Assembly (NCBI GenBank): GCA_019421365.1
Contig: JAHZFJ010000015.1
Location: forward strand, 20,501 to 84,500
Length of the DNA: 64,000 nt
Direction of reading: 5' to 3'
Origin: Lachnospiraceae bacterium
Lineage (GTDB): Bacteria; Bacillota; Clostridia; Lachnospirales; Lachnospiraceae
Shown piece after piece: positions 56,208-64,000 of this stretch. Each line of letters starts with the position of its first letter. The stretch's first letter is position 1. Both the position numbers and the translations under genes were made by a program. The notes beneath the pieces are model-generated. The model was given only the letters and a program-made list of their open reading frames with translations, was not told the origin of the DNA and did no database searches.

Positions 56208-58649
56208 TTATAATGATTCCTTTGGTGTACCGTATAATACACCTCTAGATCCTGTTGCTATATAGAATCTTCCTTTTACCCTAGGATCTCCTGTAATACT
56301 CATAATATCACCATACATTTGTTTTTCAGTATTAAGGCGATTATAAGTTCTACCTTCATCTTCAGTAACGTAAAATCCATATTCACCATCTATTGTACCG
56401 CTGATATAGATAGCCTTCTCACCATGTGATCCTAAGCCCATTCCCTGGCACTTCACAGCATCTCCTTCTTTAGTAATACGTTCTGCCTTAAATTCCTCTA
56501 CAGCCGCATCGTACATTACTTTCCAAAGTCCATGTTCTCCTAATGCCATCCAGATGACGCCTTCTTCCTGTGCCTCAACTCGAATCTCTGCATAGTTATT
56601 ACAATCAAAACCTGATAGTACCATGATAGGGAAGTCGTAAGGTTTATCCTTCTGATTAAATGTAACTCCACCATCTGTACTCACATAGAATTGGGAAGCC
56701 TCTCCAAACCCATAGAATACATTAGGATTCACTCGGTCTGACATAATCTTTATGTTACGAATGGAATTGCAATAGGAAAAAAACTCGTCATATGTCTTCC
56801 AATCAGGAACTGATGGGCATTCATAGGTCTCACTAATGCATTCTCCTTCTTTATCATAGATCCTACATTTGTGATAGCTCTTACCACCGTCCTTTGTATA
56901 AACAACTGCATTCACTGGTAATGATAATACCTTAGCGATAGACCATACAATTGTTTCACTATCTGCTGACATGGAAACCCAGCCCGCATTCACATTCGGC
57001 CTCACGATTTCATCTAGTAATTCATCTATAAATGGAGATAAACCGTATGGTTGAGGTAGATGCTCAAAGGTCTTACATTGATCTTTTGATACAATTAATC
57101 CCCCTTTTGTCTTACCAGTCCAATTACCTCTTGGTGTTACAACTACATACTCTTGGTTGTCTTCACTATAATCAGCATTAATACACGTTATATACCGATT
57201 CCCTTGTTCATCTGCAAATGTGTTCTCAGCTGGTCTATCTAAGTCTGTGAATGCGAAACCACCTAAATCACCTAATATATCTATTAACTTAACATCACCC
57301 TTACTTGGTGCATATAGATTTAGATGCACAGTCTCTTCAATACCATTACACTCTGGCTCCCATGTACAATCATCGGCAAGCAAGTTATATGTTACAAACG
57401 CTCCTGTTCCACTATTGAACAGTGCATGATTTGGATTGAAAGGATTAATCTTCACATCTGTTAACCAATGTAGTAAAGATTCATGCCCATTATATTCTGG
57501 TTTCATATAAGGAACTGTAAAATTAATATTCCCTATCTCCAAGCCTTGAAGAATCTTCTTCCAGGTCTGACCGCCATCTCTTGATAGGAACACAATATCT
57601 CCAGGATGTTGATAACATATCGTACTACATACTAATACAGGAGTATCTTTTACTTTATCATAGGTTACTGCAATACCTCCCATACCAAAGGAGATATCAT
57701 CTAAGCTATCCACACCGAAATCCATAGCAGTCGGTGTTATATCTTTGTACTCTATAACCTTACCACTTGAATCTATATGATAACGCACCACCTTACCACT
57801 CTTTTGCATTCCGCAATCACAACTATAGCAAGCGAAGCTCCAACCATACGAAGCTGCTTCAGACATAGTCACATAGAGGTATTTGCCGTCAAATGCATAC
57901 CTGGCTCCAACATATCCTGTAAACCCTGACTCTTCTATATTCGGAAGTAAGGATTCCGGTTGTTGTAGAGGTTTAAATGTCTGGGCTCCATCCGTCGATA
58001 TGTATAAACTATGCCCACGGAATTTCCCTTCAGAACTCCCTTCTCCCGACGTACCAACTACGATAGTTTTAGAACGACCTTCTATGGTCTCTCTTGGATC
58101 AACCCATACAAATGTAATCTCTTTCTCATTCTTCCCCTCTGTACCATCAATAGAAACGTTAATAAACTCCCAGCTGTCTCCTTGATTATCAGAACGCATA
58201 AGGCCTTTTGATTGTGAACCAAAATACAATAGGTTACTGTTATTCGGATCTACTTGAAGTCTCTCGCCAGTACCTCTACCCGGATTATTGCCGTGTATGC
58301 TACATGGAATTTCCTTATAGATGAATGTTTCTCCTTTATCCATAGATATACACAACTTACCTGTATTTTTATTACTGTATCCACAAACTAAGTATAGTAA
58401 TCCACTATTATTGTTATCAACTGCGAAAGAGAGTGGATAAGTTTCCGATACATCTTCCTGTCTAACATGATTCATTAATGACTTCCATGTACGAGTCTCA
58501 AAATCAAAACGATATGTACCGCCTATATCTGTTCTTGCATATAATAGATTCTCTTCTTTCTTATGAAACAAGAAACCTGTTACATAACCACCCCCAGGTA
58601 TCGGTATATTCTTATATGTATACTCTCTAGTCCCTATAACTTTTCCCAT
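56208..58649 (-). CDS. GH74-like xyloglucanase (double propeller, Asp-box repeats)
   Basis: An 813-residue protein with the GH74 start pattern (IPGGGYVTGFLFHKKEENLLYARTDIGGTYR split over about 12-45) and at least eight Asp-box repeats such as SMDKGETF, SDNQGDSW, SRDGGQTW, TKDGGKSY and STDGGVTF. These mark two seven-bladed propellers. Family members cut xyloglucan or its oligosaccharides. There is no signal peptide, dockerin or CBM, so it should act inside the cell on imported oligosaccharides. The GTG at 58667 is in frame, but the ATG at 58649 follows GGGAG by eight bases. Confidence 0.82.
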   Translation of the reverse strand: MGKVIGTREYTYKNIPIPGGGYVTGFLFHKKEENLLYARTDIGGTYRFDFETRTWKSLMNHVRQEDVSETYPLSFAVDNNNSGLLYLVCGYSNKNTGKLCISMDKGETFIYKEIPCSIHGNNPGRGTGERLQVDPNNSNLLYFGSQSKGLMRSDNQGDSWEFINVSIDGTEGKNEKEITFVWVDPRETIEGRSKTIVVGTSGEGSSEGKFRGHSLYISTDGAQTFKPLQQPESLLPNIEESGFTGYVGARYAFDGKYLYVTMSEAASYGWSFACYSCDCGMQKSGKVVRYHIDSSGKVIEYKDITPTAMDFGVDSLDDISFGMGGIAVTYDKVKDTPVLVCSTICYQHPGDIVFLSRDGGQTWKKILQGLEIGNINFTVPYMKPEYNGHESLLHWLTDVKINPFNPNHALFNSGTGAFVTYNLLADDCTWEPECNGIEETVHLNLYAPSKGDVKLIDILGDLGGFAFTDLDRPAENTFADEQGNRYITCINADYSEDNQEYVVVTPRGNWTGKTKGGLIVSKDQCKTFEHLPQPYGLSPFIDELLDEIVRPNVNAGWVSMSADSETIVWSIAKVLSLPVNAVVYTKDGGKSYHKCRIYDKEGECISETYECPSVPDWKTYDEFFSYCNSIRNIKIMSDRVNPNVFYGFGEASQFYVSTDGGVTFNQKDKPYDFPIMVLSGFDCNNYAEIRVEAQEEGVIWMALGEHGLWKVMYDAAVEEFKAERITKEGDAVKCQGMGLGSHGEKAIYISGTIDGEYGFYVTEDEGRTYNRLNTEKQMYGDIMSITGDPRVKGRFYIATGSRGVLYGTPKESL

Positions 58650-58766
58650 AATACATTCTCCCTTCACTGTTTCAATAGTTATGATTCAAAACTATATTAT
58701 CTCTACTTAAAATACTAACATAAACACAAAATTAGAAACACCGAAAAAAATAGTGATTCTTTGCAT

Positions 58767-58818
58767 GAAAAAAGGCAACTTATAACCTGTCATCTACTAA
58801 TCCAGGTTACAGTTGCCT
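58767..58818 (-). terminator. Terminator of the gdpP-rplI-dnaB operon
   Basis: AGGCAACT (58773-58780) plus ACCTG pair with CAGGT plus AGTTGCCT (58811-58818). On the minus strand TTTTTT follows. Foldback element A2 lies between dnaB and this terminator, so it would be in the operon's 3' untranslated region if the transcript reads through. Confidence 0.8.
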
Positions 58819-58921
58819 CTAAGTAAAATCATTGCACTTGTTAAACGGAGGAACAACGTTCCAATCGTATAACTTTCAACAACAAATCAAGTTTTTTTAT
58901 CCTTATCCCACATATTAACCA

Positions 58922-59201
58922 GCAAAACTCTCATCAACGTAAAACAAGCTTCTTATCCTATGTACTATAACTAAAAAACAATAGCATAACAGCTATAGTA
59001 CTTCTTAGTATTTGCTGTAAAGTACAGGAAGGCGAGGCATGGAAGCCGAGCCAGTCCGAACACGACAGGATGTCGTGTAGAGGACGATTCCGTAACTTCT
59101 AAAATACATTCTGCACATACTTAGAAGCACTTAGCTGTGAAGCGTGTTTTGTGTTATAGAACATAGGTTAAGAAGTTCTCATTAACCCCATTGAGTTTTG
59201 C
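58922..59201. repeat. Foldback element, family A copy 2 (possible structured RNA)
   Basis: A 280-bp element with terminal repeats GCAAAACTC (58922-58930) and GAGTTTTGC (59193-59201). The arms remain complementary inward: TTCTTA-CCTATGT-CTATA on the left with its partner at 59155-59175, and CAGCTA (58990) with TAGCTG (59133). The centre (59031-59080) has a GGCATGGAAGCC hairpin and a perfect ACACGACA-GGA-TGTCGTGT triloop hairpin. Core identity to copy 1 is 43/50. It lies in the 564-bp gap between GH74 and dnaB; the remainder of that gap is terminator and AT-rich sequence. Confidence 0.8.
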
Positions 59202-59213
59202 ACCTAATACCAT

Positions 59214-60545
59214 CTATTGTCTTTCAAGATTTGCAAACTTGGTGAATTGTGATAACCACGCAAGCTTTACTGTTCCCGTAGGACCATTTCTTTGCTTACC
59301 TATAATAATCTCAGATACGCCCGCATCCTCAGAATCATGATTATAATAATCATCACGATAGATAAACATAACAACGTCGGCATCCTGCTCGATAGCTCCA
59401 GACTCACGAAGGTCAGATAGCATAGGACGTTTATCAGGTCTTTGTTCTACTGCACGGCTTAACTGAGATAGTGCAATTACAGGTGCACTGATTTCCCTAG
59501 CTAAAGCCTTTAGCGAACGTGAAATCTCTGAAATTTCTTGTTGTCTTGATTCAGCTTTTTTACCACCGGACATCAGCTGTAAGTAATCGATAATAACTAG
59601 TCCTAGATTGTGCTCTAATTTGAATTTACGACACTTAGAACGTAACTCACCGATAGAGATACCAGGAGTATCATCAATAATCAAATTAGAATTACCAATG
59701 GATCTAGCACTCTCTACAAGTTTTACCCAATCATCATCTTGCAGTTCACCACTACGAATGGCTTGAGAATCAACCTTAGAGTTCATTGATATTATACGCT
59801 TAACTAACTGGTCCTTTGACATTTCCAGTGAGAATATTGCAGTTGTAATATTAGACTTTACGGCCACATATTCTGCGATATTTAATACGAAAGCAGTTTT
59901 ACCCATAGAAGGTCTGGCCGCAACCAGAATTAAATCTGATGGTTGTAATCCTGCTGTTTTATAGTCAAGATCATAGAAACCAGTTGCAATACCAGTTACA
60001 CTACCTTTATTCTTAGCAGCGGATTCAATACTCTCTAAAGACTTAATAACAATATCTTTAATGCTTACAAAATCGCCGGAAGACTTATTCTGTACAACAT
60101 CGAATACTTGTTTTTCAGTTTCCTCAAGTATGACTTCTAGCTTTTCACGATTTAGATAACACTCATTAGTGATACTCTCTGTTACTTTAATCAAACGTCT
60201 TAATGTTGCTTTCTCTCTTACAATATTAGCATAATACTTTACGTTTGCCGAAGTAGGAACCGCGGTCATAAGATCTCGTATGAATTCGATACTACTTAAT
60301 TCAGAAGGTAATTCCTTCTCTTTCATCTTCTCTTGAAGCGTAATTAAATCTACTGGTTTACCTTCATTAAAAAGTTCAACCATTGCATCAAATAACAATC
60401 CATACTGATGTTGGTAAAAGTCTTCAGATGATATAATTTCTGATGCAGTCGTTATTGCATCCTTATCCATAATCATAGATCCGACTACGGATTGTTCCGC
60501 CTCTATACTATGTGGAGGTACTTTCTTAATTAATGACTCATCCAT
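59214..60545 (-). CDS. dnaB: Replicative DNA helicase
   Basis: A 443-residue hexameric helicase. The N-terminal domain opens KVPPHSIEAEQSVVGSMI; the RecA-like domain has Walker A AARPSMGKTAFVL (about 208-220), Walker B LVIIDYLQLM (about 310-319) and QEISEISRSLKALARE. It unwinds DNA at the replication fork. No intein is present. It follows rplI by 171 bp and gdpP, the conserved gdpP-rplI-dnaB order of Firmicutes. Confidence 0.97.
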   Translation of the reverse strand: MDESLIKKVPPHSIEAEQSVVGSMIMDKDAITTASEIISSEDFYQHQYGLLFDAMVELFNEGKPVDLITLQEKMKEKELPSELSSIEFIRDLMTAVPTSANVKYYANIVREKATLRRLIKVTESITNECYLNREKLEVILEETEKQVFDVVQNKSSGDFVSIKDIVIKSLESIESAAKNKGSVTGIATGFYDLDYKTAGLQPSDLILVAARPSMGKTAFVLNIAEYVAVKSNITTAIFSLEMSKDQLVKRIISMNSKVDSQAIRSGELQDDDWVKLVESARSIGNSNLIIDDTPGISIGELRSKCRKFKLEHNLGLVIIDYLQLMSGGKKAESRQQEISEISRSLKALAREISAPVIALSQLSRAVEQRPDKRPMLSDLRESGAIEQDADVVMFIYRDDYYNHDSEDAGVSEIIIGKQRNGPTGTVKLAWLSQFTKFANLERQ

Positions 60546-60716
60546 GACTTACTCCTATCTAAAATATTAGAAATTTGTAATATTTTTGTAGTGAGTAAAG
60601 TTATACCAATGTTTTTTCTGTCTGTCGTTACTGTTTTAAATAAACTGTAGCGCCAGCCTGAAACGCAGGCATACTTTACTTACGGAAAAATTCTCACAAA
60701 TTTCTATCTAATCTAC

Positions 60717-61163
60717 CTATTGTTCAGTTACTCTAACTTTTAATTCACCTGTTACTTTTTGGTGTATCTTAACTGGTACATGGAATGTACCCATGTTCTT
60801 AATTGGTTCTGCTAATTGTAATTTCTTCTTGTCAATATCATATCCTAATTGTTCTTTAGCGGCAATTGATATTTCTTTTGTTGAGATAGAACCGAATGTT
60901 CTACCATCTTTACCAAGTTTAATTGTAAGAACAATTTCTTTTTCCTCTAATTCCTTAGCAAATGCTTGTGCTTGCTCAAGTATCTCTTTTGCAATTCTTT
61001 CTTCATTTGCTTTTTGGAGTTTCATATCATTTATATTTTTAGCACTTGCCTCTACGCCTAATTTTTTAGGTAAGATATAGTTTCTTGCATACCCATCATT
61101 AACCTTAACTTTGTCTCCCTTTTTACCTAGAGTTTTAACATCTTCTAATAAAATAACTTCCAT
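60717..61163 (-). CDS. rplI: 50S ribosomal protein L9
   Basis: A 148-residue L9 with the N-terminal domain MEVILLEDVKTLGKKGDKVKV and GYARNYILPKKLGVEAS, a long connecting helix and a C-terminal RNA-binding domain (about 80-148) ending in the expected HxxVTGELKVRVTEQ-like region. Its start is directly adjacent to the gdpP stop, implying coupling. Typical length. Confidence 0.97.
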   Translation of the reverse strand: MEVILLEDVKTLGKKGDKVKVNDGYARNYILPKKLGVEASAKNINDMKLQKANEERIAKEILEQAQAFAKELEEKEIVLTIKLGKDGRTFGSISTKEISIAAKEQLGYDIDKKKLQLAEPIKNMGTFHVPVKIHQKVTGELKVRVTEQ

Positions 61164-63221
61164 TTATAATTCTCCTTCCTGTTGCATCTTCTTTAATGTC
61201 TCTTTCACAAGTTCAATAGCCTCTGCCATAGTAGAATTAATTATCTGGGCACCCGCAATAGTCATGTGACCGCCGCCTCCTAATTTCTCCATAACAACTT
61301 GAACATTCAATTCATCAATTGATCTTGCACTTATATATATCTTACCATTAAACTCTGTTAATACAAAGGATGCTTTTACATTCGTAATATTCAGTAATTC
61401 ATTGGCTACCTTGGCACCAATAATAGTTGGACTCTCTACTCCATGTCCAACACATTCCGTTATTGCATAATGGTCAAGAAATACCTCTACATTACTTACG
61501 GATTCGGCTTGAACTTTATAATCCATCATATCACAGCGGAATGCTTTACGGATTTTAGTAACATCTGCACCACTACGTTTTAAGAAAGCAGCTGCTTCAA
61601 ATGTACGAACACCAGTCTTGGACAAGAAATTGTTAGTATCAATCATAATTCCAGCATACAAGGCATCTGCTTCCGCTTGTTTTAAGCGTAGGCCTTCTCC
61701 AATATATTGTAATATCTCTGCTACCATCTCACAGGTACTTGAAGCATATGGTTCAATATAAGATAATACTGCATTCTCAACCGCTTCTCCAGTTTGTCTA
61801 TGATGATCAAGAATTACAATTGTTTTTGTAAGAGACAATACTTCTATACACTCAGTATAGTTTGGCCTATTTACATCAACAATAACCAATAATGTGTTAT
61901 TATCTACAACTTCCATAGCTTGATCGCTTGTTAGAATCATATCGCTTTCATAATCAGGGTTATCTTGAAAACGATCCATTAAAGGTCGTACAGAAGTTGT
62001 AACCTGATTAATAATAATATGCGCACGCTTATTAAGGGTTTTAGCAATACGATATATACCAATTGCTGCACCAAATGAATCCACATCACCCATAGAATGT
62101 CCCATAATAACAACTTTATCTTTTGCTTCTACAAGTTCTTTAAGGGCATGAGCTTTAACTCTTGCTTTTACCCTTGTATTCTTCTCAACTTGCATGCTCT
62201 TACCACCATAGTAAAGAAGTTTCTCTCCTTCTTTAACAACTGCTTGATCTCCACCTCTACCTAAGGCAAGATCAATAGCTGCTCTGGCATAATCATAGCC
62301 AGTGGTATACGTATCTGCATTCACGCCAAGACCCATACTTAATGTGACAGCCATATCATTTCCAATATTAATTCCACGAACTTCTTCTAGCAAAGAGAAC
62401 TTGTTGCTTTGAAGTTGGTTTAGATATCTATATTTGAACATAAATATATACTTATCCTTCTCAAGCTTCTTAACAATAGCATCTATACTTTGCATATACT
62501 TATTAATCTTACGATCAACTAGTGCAATTAATAACGAACGACGAACCTCATCAATAGATTCAAGAGCTTCTTCATAGTTATCAATATAGAGCAAACCAAC
62601 AACCATCCTCTGTTCTTGGTTTTCCTTAATATATGATGTAATTTCTGTCTCATCATACATATACAAAGCAATTAATGAATTCTCTAAATTACTCTTTTCA
62701 TAATTCATATCATATTCATCTTCGCCTTCATTGAACGATTTTGCAATTGTTCTACGAAGAACAAGACGATAACTGCGATTTTGAAATTCCACATGTAAGA
62801 TTGTATCTTTATCAATATGTGGTAGATCGTCCTTTGTTATCTCCGGAAAAATATTCATTATTGATCTTCTGGCTGCACGTTCATTAACAATAACGTCTAG
62901 GAATTCATCATTTCCCCATAGAAGGTGTCCATCTACATCAAGTATTGCATATGGAAGGGATAATTCCTTCAATAACTGCTTCTGGACTTGTCCATATTCA
63001 GCGGCATATCGTACAATTTCTCCGAAGATAGTTACACGTTTGGATCTATCCAAAACTATTGCGATAATCATATATACTAATACATATATGCTCATCATTG
63101 CAGCTGCTCTTTTATCAATAAAATATATGCTTATGTCCATTGCTACCAATAATAGTGATAACCAGACAGGCCATCGGAAGTATGATTTAATCATTGCAGT
63201 AAGTTTACTTTTTCTATTCAT
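61164..63221 (-). CDS. gdpP: Cyclic-di-AMP phosphodiesterase GdpP
   Basis: A 685-residue membrane enzyme: two membrane helices (about 15-52), a PAS domain (about 80-165), a degenerate GGDEF domain (about 180-320, containing GRGGDQAVVKE), and DHH/DHHA1 domains. The DHH residues are seen in GHSMGDVDSFGAA, VIVDVNRPNY and ILDHHRQTG; the DHHA1 glycine motif is GGGGHMTIAGA near 645. It hydrolyses c-di-AMP to pApA and affects cell wall and osmotic balance. It begins the gdpP-rplI-dnaB operon. Confidence 0.95.
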   Translation of the reverse strand: MNRKSKLTAMIKSYFRWPVWLSLLLVAMDISIYFIDKRAAAMMSIYVLVYMIIAIVLDRSKRVTIFGEIVRYAAEYGQVQKQLLKELSLPYAILDVDGHLLWGNDEFLDVIVNERAARRSIMNIFPEITKDDLPHIDKDTILHVEFQNRSYRLVLRRTIAKSFNEGEDEYDMNYEKSNLENSLIALYMYDETEITSYIKENQEQRMVVGLLYIDNYEEALESIDEVRRSLLIALVDRKINKYMQSIDAIVKKLEKDKYIFMFKYRYLNQLQSNKFSLLEEVRGINIGNDMAVTLSMGLGVNADTYTTGYDYARAAIDLALGRGGDQAVVKEGEKLLYYGGKSMQVEKNTRVKARVKAHALKELVEAKDKVVIMGHSMGDVDSFGAAIGIYRIAKTLNKRAHIIINQVTTSVRPLMDRFQDNPDYESDMILTSDQAMEVVDNNTLLVIVDVNRPNYTECIEVLSLTKTIVILDHHRQTGEAVENAVLSYIEPYASSTCEMVAEILQYIGEGLRLKQAEADALYAGIMIDTNNFLSKTGVRTFEAAAFLKRSGADVTKIRKAFRCDMMDYKVQAESVSNVEVFLDHYAITECVGHGVESPTIIGAKVANELLNITNVKASFVLTEFNGKIYISARSIDELNVQVVMEKLGGGGHMTIAGAQIINSTMAEAIELVKETLKKMQQEGEL

Positions 63222-63425
63222 CTTAACTCCCAGCTTTCCAATTCTTCATTCAATACGTAACACTATATAAGCTATCTAATTATTAACTGTACCTTGCTCA
63301 TTGCTCTCATTATATCATTATATTGAATTTAATAAAAGTACTTTTTAGTAACGCACTAGAAACGACCATTTGTAGAATTATGAAACAATTTGGAACTATT
63401 ATTAATAAATATTTTTCAATTTCGC

Positions 63426-63454
63426 TTGACTTGTTTTTTTATTTAAGCTATAAT
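63426..63454 (+). promoter_or_regulatory. Sigma-A promoter upstream of the csp leader
   Basis: TTGACT at 63426-63431 and perfect TATAAT at 63449-63454 with a 17-bp spacer. Predicted start near 63461, about 170 bases before the csp start codon. Confidence 0.85.
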
Positions 63455-63483
63455 TAGTTTGTATTTTATATGAGGTTATGATT

Positions 63484-63538
63484 CACATGTTTTTGTAAGT
63501 CATTAATTACTTGATGATTTACAAAAACATGTGTTTTT
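63484..63538 (+). terminator. Terminator-like hairpin in the csp leader
   Basis: CACATGTTTTTGTAAGTCAT (63484-63503) pairs with ATGATTTACAAAAACATGTG (63514-63533): 20 bp with one G-U pair, followed by five T residues. It lies between the promoter at 63426 and the csp gene, so it would yield a transcript of about 78 bases or act as an attenuator. Confidence 0.75.
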
Positions 63539-63580
63539 AATTTTCACCTAAAATATCAAAGAAATGAGTAGCACATTACT

Positions 63581-63609
63581 TTGTTATGATTTACAATTGC
63601 TACGATAAT
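63581..63609 (+). promoter_or_regulatory. Possible second csp promoter
   Basis: TTGTTA at 63581-63586 and GATAAT at 63604-63609 with a 17-bp spacer. It would start transcription just before the ribosome site AGGAGGT (63618-63624), leaving a very short leader, so it is tentative. Confidence 0.35.
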
Positions 63610-63631
63610 ATTATTTTAGGAGGTATCTTTC

Positions 63632-63829
63632 ATGAATAAAGGTACAGTTAAATGGTTCAACTCTCAAAAAGGTTTTGGTTTCATCACTAACGCTGAAGGC
63701 GGAGAAGATGTATTCGTACATTTCTCAGGAATCGCTGGAGACGGATTCAAATCATTAGAAGAAGGCCAAGCAGTTACTTTCGATTTAGAAAACGGTAGCC
63801 GTGGAATGCAAGCAGTTAACGTTAGATAA
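63632..63829 (+). CDS. Cold-shock protein
   Basis: A 65-residue CspA/CspB-type single cold-shock domain. RNP1 KGFGFIT and RNP2 VFVHFS are intact, with the typical start MNKGTVKWFNSQ. It binds single-stranded RNA and DNA and acts as an RNA chaperone. Codon use is biased and the AGGAGGT ribosome site is strong, so it is likely abundant. Its leader carries a terminator-like hairpin, and a terminator follows. Confidence 0.96.
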   Translation: MNKGTVKWFNSQKGFGFITNAEGGEDVFVHFSGIAGDGFKSLEEGQAVTFDLENGSRGMQAVNVR

Positions 63830-63880
63830 TTGTTTTTAACGTAAAAATATTACTGTAAGATTTATCTTACGTAACCAAAG

Positions 63881-63908
63881 AGCACTCGCTTTTGCGAGTG
63901 CCCTTTTT
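63881..63908 (+). terminator. Terminator of the csp gene
   Basis: GCACTCGC (63882-63889) pairs with GCGAGTGC (63894-63901) across TTTT, followed by CCTTTTTT. A smaller stem GTAAGA/TCTTAC lies at 63855-63870. Confidence 0.93.
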
Positions 63909-63912
63909 TATT

Positions 63913-63985
63913 ATGGCTCTTTGTCAACTGCTGGGGCACGAGGTGCGTTTTACCCGCACCAATACTGACAAAAGAGCCATTTTTA
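63913..63985. repeat. Inverted-repeat element at the window end
   Basis: ATGGCTCTTTGTCA (63913-63926) pairs with TGACAAAAGAGCCAT (63966-63980) with one bulge, and encloses a second stem GGTGCG/CGCACC. T residues follow on the plus strand. The outer motif resembles the ends of ISL3-type insertion sequences, so it may be a tiny non-autonomous element or an end of something larger; a tandem terminator is the simpler reading. Confidence 0.5.
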
Positions 63986-64000
63986 TAAAGTAGCTCTATT

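Overview
The window reads as chromosomal DNA of a low-GC, strictly fermentative, spore-forming Firmicute of the Lachnospiraceae type. The closest organism I can think of is the plant-cell-wall degrader Lachnoclostridium (Clostridium) phytofermentans, but that is a guess from gene content. Support comes from pyruvate formate-lyase with its activase, an F-type ATP synthase with a sodium-type c subunit, a GH74 xyloglucanase plus a GH31 alpha-xylosidase-like enzyme, a CwlD-type cortex amidase, MecA, GdpP, and gene order around atp (tsaC-ywlE-rpiB, atp, ywmB) resembling Bacillus. Most genes lie on the minus strand. I see no rRNA, tRNA, CRISPR array, prophage or intact insertion sequence.

Region by region. 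1-2.5 kb: polyamine genes speD, speA and the 5' end of speE. 2.8-4.9 kb: an S9 peptidase. 4.9-7.3 kb: a membrane-lipid-like trio (DedA, GT4, DUF374 acyltransferase). 7.6-9.9 kb: aguB and aguA, the agmatine-to-putrescine steps that link SpeA to SpeD/SpeE, with a foldback element between them. 10-16.4 kb: lrgAB, a phosphoesterase, a PAP2 protein, a folate transporter under a THF riboswitch, a GT2 and a zinc-ribbon/repeat membrane protein. 16.5-22.5 kb: nucleoside salvage (pdp, cdd, deoC, deoD, deoB) plus an M29 aminopeptidase. 22.5-28.4 kb: an unusual 846-aa anchored protein, a methyltransferase, an acidic unknown and a YwmB-like protein. 28.5-35.9 kb: the complete atp operon. 36.4-39.2 kb: rpiB, ywlE-like, tsaC, cwlD. 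39.4-43.3 kb: GH31 and GH18 enzymes. 43.4-47.6 kb: a kinase / pseudo-MinD / SAF-domain cluster resembling part of a Tad locus. 47.9-50.9 kb: a degenerate chemoreceptor-like protein, MecA and a DUF1858 protein. 51-55 kb: pflB, pflA and a 2[4Fe-4S] ferredoxin, with a Rex-like operator. 55-58.6 kb: a MerR regulator and a GH74. 59.2-63.2 kb: gdpP-rplI-dnaB. 63.4-64 kb: a cold-shock gene behind a terminator-bearing leader.

The most unusual signals are: (1) a pair of 280-293 bp foldback elements (8485-8777 and 58922-59201) whose long stems differ between copies by compensating changes and whose loops carry GGA triloops; (2) a second foldback family (12051-12148, 26431-26583); (3) a Hanks-type kinase fused to a MinD-like domain without the Walker A lysine, overlapping a gene for a second copy of the same pseudo-ATPase domain. 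All functions are inferred from sequence reading alone; no database search was run.
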